Notes under the pieces: model-generated | Seen by the model: only the letters and a program-made list of their open reading frames with translations | Databases searched by the model: none | What the model was told of the DNA's origin: nothing | Assembly (NCBI GenBank): GCA_017161665.1 | Contig: JADFCT010000172.1 | Coordinates: 1-7,926, forward strand | DNA: 7,926 nt | From: Candidatus Sumerlaeota bacterium | Lineage (GTDB): Bacteria; Sumerlaeota; Sumerlaeia; JADFCT01 | Direction: 5' to 3' | Position numbers and translations under genes: made by a program | Shown: positions 4,607-7,926 of the stretch, in pieces | How the letters are laid out: each line of letters begins with the position of its first letter | How positions within the stretch are numbered: position 1 is the stretch's first letter

Positions 4607-7198
4607 ATGCGCAACAAGGCGACCCAATACTTCTCGGTCTCATCGGTCGTGAAACTGACGATGATCCTGGCGCTGTGTGGCGACGTCATGGGATTGGCCC
4701 CAGGCGTTGAGGTCTTCTGGCAAGATGACTACGACCGGATGGAAAAAGAATTGGCGCTGTGGAAGAAGCGCGCCTCAAGCGACGCGGCCATGGAGTTCAC
4801 CTACATGGACCGCAACTGCCTGGTCCTTGATTCGGACCGTGACGCGCTCGATATCCAGATTCGCCGGCTGGAGGCTTTACAGAAGCGCCTGAAACAAATG
4901 GCCCCCTCGTTGGATCTGACCGATGAGACCCAAGAACTCAATCGACTGAAAGATGCATCCACTCAGACGCCGCCGGGGAATGCCAACGCGGAGAAAATCC
5001 GGCAAGGGTTGTATCGTGACGCTCGAGTCCTTTGTCGCGCGATCGCCTTCAAAAATCCTCTGCTGGATTTTGATGCGATCCTTTTCAACACCTTTGAGCA
5101 CCAGATCGAAAAAAACAACATCATGAATCATGATCAGGATGTGGGGTATTCGGCGGCGCCCGGCGGCGGGATTGGTATTTTAAAAGATTTCAAAACAGAA
5201 AGCCCCTCCGGTCGGGATCTGCTCGCAGGGGTTCGGATCACGAACGGTCCATGGCGCGGTCTGGAAATCAGCGCCGCCCGCGGGAGTTTCAACTCGGTGG
5301 ATTTATCATTCGACGGCAAGCGAATCGTTTTCGCCTGGAGCCGTCGAGGAGAAAATCCCTGGGAAACCTGGCAACCGTACAAGGCCGAGTTCTGGACACA
5401 TGAAAACACTTTCCACCTCTTCACGCACGAAATCGGGACAGATGTCTGTACGCAGATAACCTTCGGAAATCGAAGCGACCATTCCCCCTGTTGGCTGCCC
5501 GATGGACGGATCGCCTTCATGTCGGAACGGCGCAATGCCTCCGCCCGTTGCGCCGCCTCCCGCCATCAGCCGACCTCCACGCTTTACGCCATCGACGCCG
5601 ACGGAGACCATCTGATCTGGCTCAGCCGGCATGACACGGAGGAATGGGATCCGAGCGTGACCAATGACGGTATGCTGGTCTATACCCGTTGGGATTATCT
5701 GGACCGCGATTTCCATGCGGCCCATCATATCTGGAACTGCTATCCCGATGGGCGCAATCCCCGCTCGTTTCACGGCAACTATCCCCTGCCCCACACCACG
5801 CTGACCGGCGAGCGGTGGGAAGATGGCCGGGCCTTCCGCCCCTGGGGCGAGTACAATATCCGCGCGATTCCGGGCTCGACGCAATTCATCGCCATCGCTG
5901 GGGGACACCATTACACCGGGATCTATGGCGCGCCCATTCTCCTGAATCTCGCGATTCCCGACGACAACCGTAACGCCCAGATCACCCGTATCACGCCGGG
6001 AATCCGCTGGATCAACGAGGGCAGCCCACCCAACCAGCCAGGCGGCAAGACCCGCTCGGCCGGTGGCAATCGACGGGAGGATTGCCTGGATGAGACGCAT
6101 TACGGATACCCCTGGCCATTGAGCGAGGACTTTTATCTCGTTACGGAAGGGGAAAAAAATTGCCGCCGGATCTTCCTTCTCGACACCTTCGGCAACCGCG
6201 TGTTGATCTACTCCGGTTTTGAAATCCCGAATGTCTCCGGTCTGCGCGCGGTCAGTCCTCGCCCCTTCCGCCCCCGAACCCGCCCGCCGATCATCCCCGT
6301 GGCGACGACACAGCGTGAACGGGACGATGAGCGGGGCTCGACGGGAACGATCCTCGTGATGAATGTCTATGAGGCCGATTTTGAATGGCCCGAGGACACA
6401 CGGATCACCGCCCTGCGCGTGATCCAGCATATTCCCAAACCCTGGAGCAGCCCCGTCACTGAAAAGCCCCGCCTTGGCTACGCCCAAAGCCCGACAGGCC
6501 GGGTGGTTCTGGGCGTGGCGCCGGTCGAGTCCGACGGCAGCGCCCACTTTGAGGCCCCGGCGGGAAAACTGCTTTATTTTCAAGCGTTGGATGAAACGGG
6601 GATGGCCATTCAATCCATGCGCTCGGGAACCTACCTTCATCCCGGCGAGACGCTTTCCTGCGTCGGATGCCATGAGGATAAATGGAAAGCGCCCGATCTG
6701 GCCGCCTTCCCCCGAGCGATGACGCGCCCCCCCTCCCGGCTCGAGCCGGAAGTCGGCGGTGTGGAGCCCGTCAATTTTCACCGCTTGGTCCGCCCCGTTT
6801 TTGAACGGCGGTGCGTCGGTTGCCATCAGGAACGCCAGGCAAAACCGGACTTCAGTTATGACAGCCTCGAGCCCTATGCCTTTTATTTTCACGCCGACGG
6901 CGGCGACAATCACATGAGCTGGCTCCATGGCGGTTCGCGAACCGTGGCGGGGAAATTCGGCGCCCGATGGGCACGGATGATCCGGGGAGGCTATCTGAAG
7001 CAATCCCACTACGGGGTTGAACTGACCGAAGCGGAACGACGGCGAATCGTACTGTGGCTCGATACCAACTCCCTGGAACTGCCCAGTTTCAGCCTGGACA
7101 AAAACGACCAGGCGAGAGCCCGCCGGGGGGAACTGGTGTGGCCCCTACTGGATGGAGACCCCCCGTCGAGAGAGAATACGTTTTCAGGGCGCCCATAA
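4607..7198 (+). CDS. Secreted diheme beta-propeller protein, hydrazine synthase alpha (HZS_alpha) family
   Basis: An 863-aa extracytoplasmic redox-type protein. A basic start and hydrophobic run (about 11-31, ending GLA) form a signal peptide. The start at 4607 has AGGAG nine bases upstream. A helical N-terminal region (about 35-150) ends with NPLLDFDAILF. A TolB/WD40-like beta-propeller follows, with blade motifs VDLSFDGKRIVFAWS, PCWLPDGRIAFMSERR, WDPSVTNDGMLVYTRWDY and LLDTFGNRVLIY. The middle domain carries LGVAPVESDGSAHFEAPAG and the first c-type heme site C685-V-G-C-H689. The C-terminal domain has the second, C736-V-G-C-H740, then ELTEAERRRIVLWLDTN. This order matches HzsA of anammox bacteria, which has a propeller, a middle heme and a C-terminal heme domain. 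Many non-anammox planctomycete proteins share it, and hzsBC-like genes are absent here, so hydrazine synthesis is not inferred. The electron partner and substrate are unknown. The next gene follows after 43 bp, probably as an operon. Confidence 0.88.
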   Translation: MRNKATQYFSVSSVVKLTMILALCGDVMGLAPGVEVFWQDDYDRMEKELALWKKRASSDAAMEFTYMDRNCLVLDSDRDALDIQIRRLEALQKRLKQMAPSLDLTDETQELNRLKDASTQTPPGNANAEKIRQGLYRDARVLCRAIAFKNPLLDFDAILFNTFEHQIEKNNIMNHDQDVGYSAAPGGGIGILKDFKTESPSGRDLLAGVRITNGPWRGLEISAARGSFNSVDLSFDGKRIVFAWSRRGENPWETWQPYKAEFWTHENTFHLFTHEIGTDVCTQITFGNRSDHSPCWLPDGRIAFMSERRNASARCAASRHQPTSTLYAIDADGDHLIWLSRHDTEEWDPSVTNDGMLVYTRWDYLDRDFHAAHHIWNCYPDGRNPRSFHGNYPLPHTTLTGERWEDGRAFRPWGEYNIRAIPGSTQFIAIAGGHHYTGIYGAPILLNLAIPDDNRNAQITRITPGIRWINEGSPPNQPGGKTRSAGGNRREDCLDETHYGYPWPLSEDFYLVTEGEKNCRRIFLLDTFGNRVLIYSGFEIPNVSGLRAVSPRPFRPRTRPPIIPVATTQRERDDERGSTGTILVMNVYEADFEWPEDTRITALRVIQHIPKPWSSPVTEKPRLGYAQSPTGRVVLGVAPVESDGSAHFEAPAGKLLYFQALDETGMAIQSMRSGTYLHPGETLSCVGCHEDKWKAPDLAAFPRAMTRPPSRLEPEVGGVEPVNFHRLVRPVFERRCVGCHQERQAKPDFSYDSLEPYAFYFHADGGDNHMSWLHGGSRTVAGKFGARWARMIRGGYLKQSHYGVELTEAERRRIVLWLDTNSLELPSFSLDKNDQARARRGELVWPLLDGDPPSRENTFSGRP

Positions 7199-7241
7199 GC
7201 GAACGCCGAAGAAAAACAATTATTTCGAAGGAGATGACGAA

Positions 7242-7926
7242 ATGACACGTTCCCGTTGGATTCTGATTACCCTGCTGATGGGCCTCGCCTTGGGCTCGGC
7301 CGCTCAGGAACCGGTCGTAAACGGTCGGCCGTTGGGAGAGTGGGTTCTGTTGGCCTCGGATCATCCCAAGGGGGCCGAAGCCGAAAAAACGGTGGACGCG
7401 CTGACCGCAGCGCTGGAACTCGATGACCTGATGGCGCGTGTGAAGGCCATGGACGCGATGGCGCTGATGGGACCAGCGGCCAAAAAAGCCGCGCCCGCTC
7501 TGATTCAACAACTGACCATGGACCAACCCTGGGTTCGAGCCGCGGCAATGGGCGCGGTCGCTTCAATGGGCAAAGACGCGGTTCCGTTCATCATCACGGC
7601 GATGCAAGGCGACAATGAGACCGTCCGCATTCGGTCGGCCTTCATTCTGGGGTCGATCGGCCCGATGGCCCACGAGGCGGTTCCCTATCTGGAGGGTGAA
7701 TTGGAAAAAGAATCGGAGGCGAACCGGGTTCGCTTTCTCGGCCTGCTCGGCCAGATCGATCCGGACAAATACGGCGAGACGGCCGCCGCGTCCAAAGCCT
7801 CTTTTGATCCCGACGCCGCGAAGGATGACGGAATGGGAATGGGGATTATCACTGACTGGCCGCGATTCCATGGACCGAATCATGATTCGACCTGCCGGGA
7901 AATCGGGCTGCTGAAAGAATGGCCGG
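7242..7926 (+). CDS. Secreted HEAT-repeat / PQQ-type beta-propeller protein (3' end outside window)
   Basis: The frame stays open to the window end; 228 residues are seen. AAGGAG at 7228-7233 lies eight bases before the ATG. Residues 1-21 form a signal peptide (hydrophobic ILITLLMGLALG, then SAA/Q as a cleavage site). Residues about 60-175 hold HEAT-type helical repeats, visible as the recurring pattern MDAMALMGPAAKKAAPALI, MGAVASMGKDAVPFI and AFILGSIGPMAHEAVPYL, each with a Gly/Ala turn before 'AVP'. After a linker, WPRFHGPNHDSTC..GLLKEWP (206-228) matches the characteristic opening of PQQ-binding-like (BamB-type) propeller proteins, usually 'WP.FRGP..DG...E.GLL..WP'. The HEAT part is probably a binding scaffold. 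The missing C-terminal part should be a propeller, in keeping with the propeller/heme protein upstream. Enzymatic activity (quinoprotein dehydrogenase versus structural) cannot be decided from the part present. Confidence 0.82.
   Translation, partial: MTRSRWILITLLMGLALGSAAQEPVVNGRPLGEWVLLASDHPKGAEAEKTVDALTAALELDDLMARVKAMDAMALMGPAAKKAAPALIQQLTMDQPWVRAAAMGAVASMGKDAVPFIITAMQGDNETVRIRSAFILGSIGPMAHEAVPYLEGELEKESEANRVRFLGLLGQIDPDKYGETAAASKASFDPDAAKDDGMGMGIITDWPRFHGPNHDSTCREIGLLKEWP

Noticed and set aside
5306..7009. 567-codon open frame on the - strand
   Set aside because: It lies entirely antisense to the diheme propeller gene, whose + strand frame has clear family motifs and two CVGCH heme sites. 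The antisense translation shows no recognisable motif and is expected in GC-rich coding DNA.
4607..7198. True hydrazine synthase of an anammox bacterium
   Set aside because: Only the alpha-like architecture is present. No hzsBC-like genes or other anammox genes are seen, and such HZS_alpha-domain proteins are common outside anammox bacteria.

Overview
The window is GC-rich bacterial DNA with every supportable gene on the + strand and long, repeat-filled spacers. Three things suggest an environmental bacterium of the Planctomycetota or an allied large-genome, Gram-negative lineage (PVC group, Hydrogenedentota, Sumerlaeota or similar). These are a hydrazine-synthase-alpha-like diheme beta-propeller protein, a secreted HEAT-repeat protein that runs into a PQQ-type beta-propeller, and abundant GC-rich hairpin repeats. 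This placement is inferred from gene content and could not be tested by search.

Layout: (1) 3-512, the C-terminal part of a RidA/YjgF-fold protein, possibly chorismatase-like. (2) 513-1060, a spacer with a 49-bp dispersed hairpin repeat, two ~95-bp copies of an element built from inverted arrays of a 10-bp unit, and several short palindromes. (3) 1061-3073, a family 5 extracellular solute-binding protein that appears to be tethered to the inner membrane by an N-terminal helix, coiled coil and proline-rich linker. (4) 3296-3911, a two-gene, translationally overlapped module: a 67-aa partner protein and a DUF6036/AbiEii-like nucleotidyltransferase whose second catalytic Asp reads as Ala. (5) 3912-4606, a second copy of the 49-bp repeat, arrays of an 8-bp unit, an RNA-like multi-hairpin block and a leader with strong hairpins. 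(6) 4607-7198 and 7242-7926 (cut by the window end), a probable operon: a secreted diheme c-type cytochrome/beta-propeller protein of the HZS-alpha family, then a secreted HEAT + PQQ-propeller protein.

The last two genes look like one extracytoplasmic functional unit (redox protein plus a propeller partner). The NTase pair looks like an independent accessory cassette. The solute-binding protein has no permease or ATPase beside it in this window. There is no CRISPR array, tRNA, rRNA, transposase or phage gene. No complete new system can be claimed. The most unusual material is the NTase active-site substitution, the tethered solute-binding protein, and the phased inverted repeat elements that follow gene ends.
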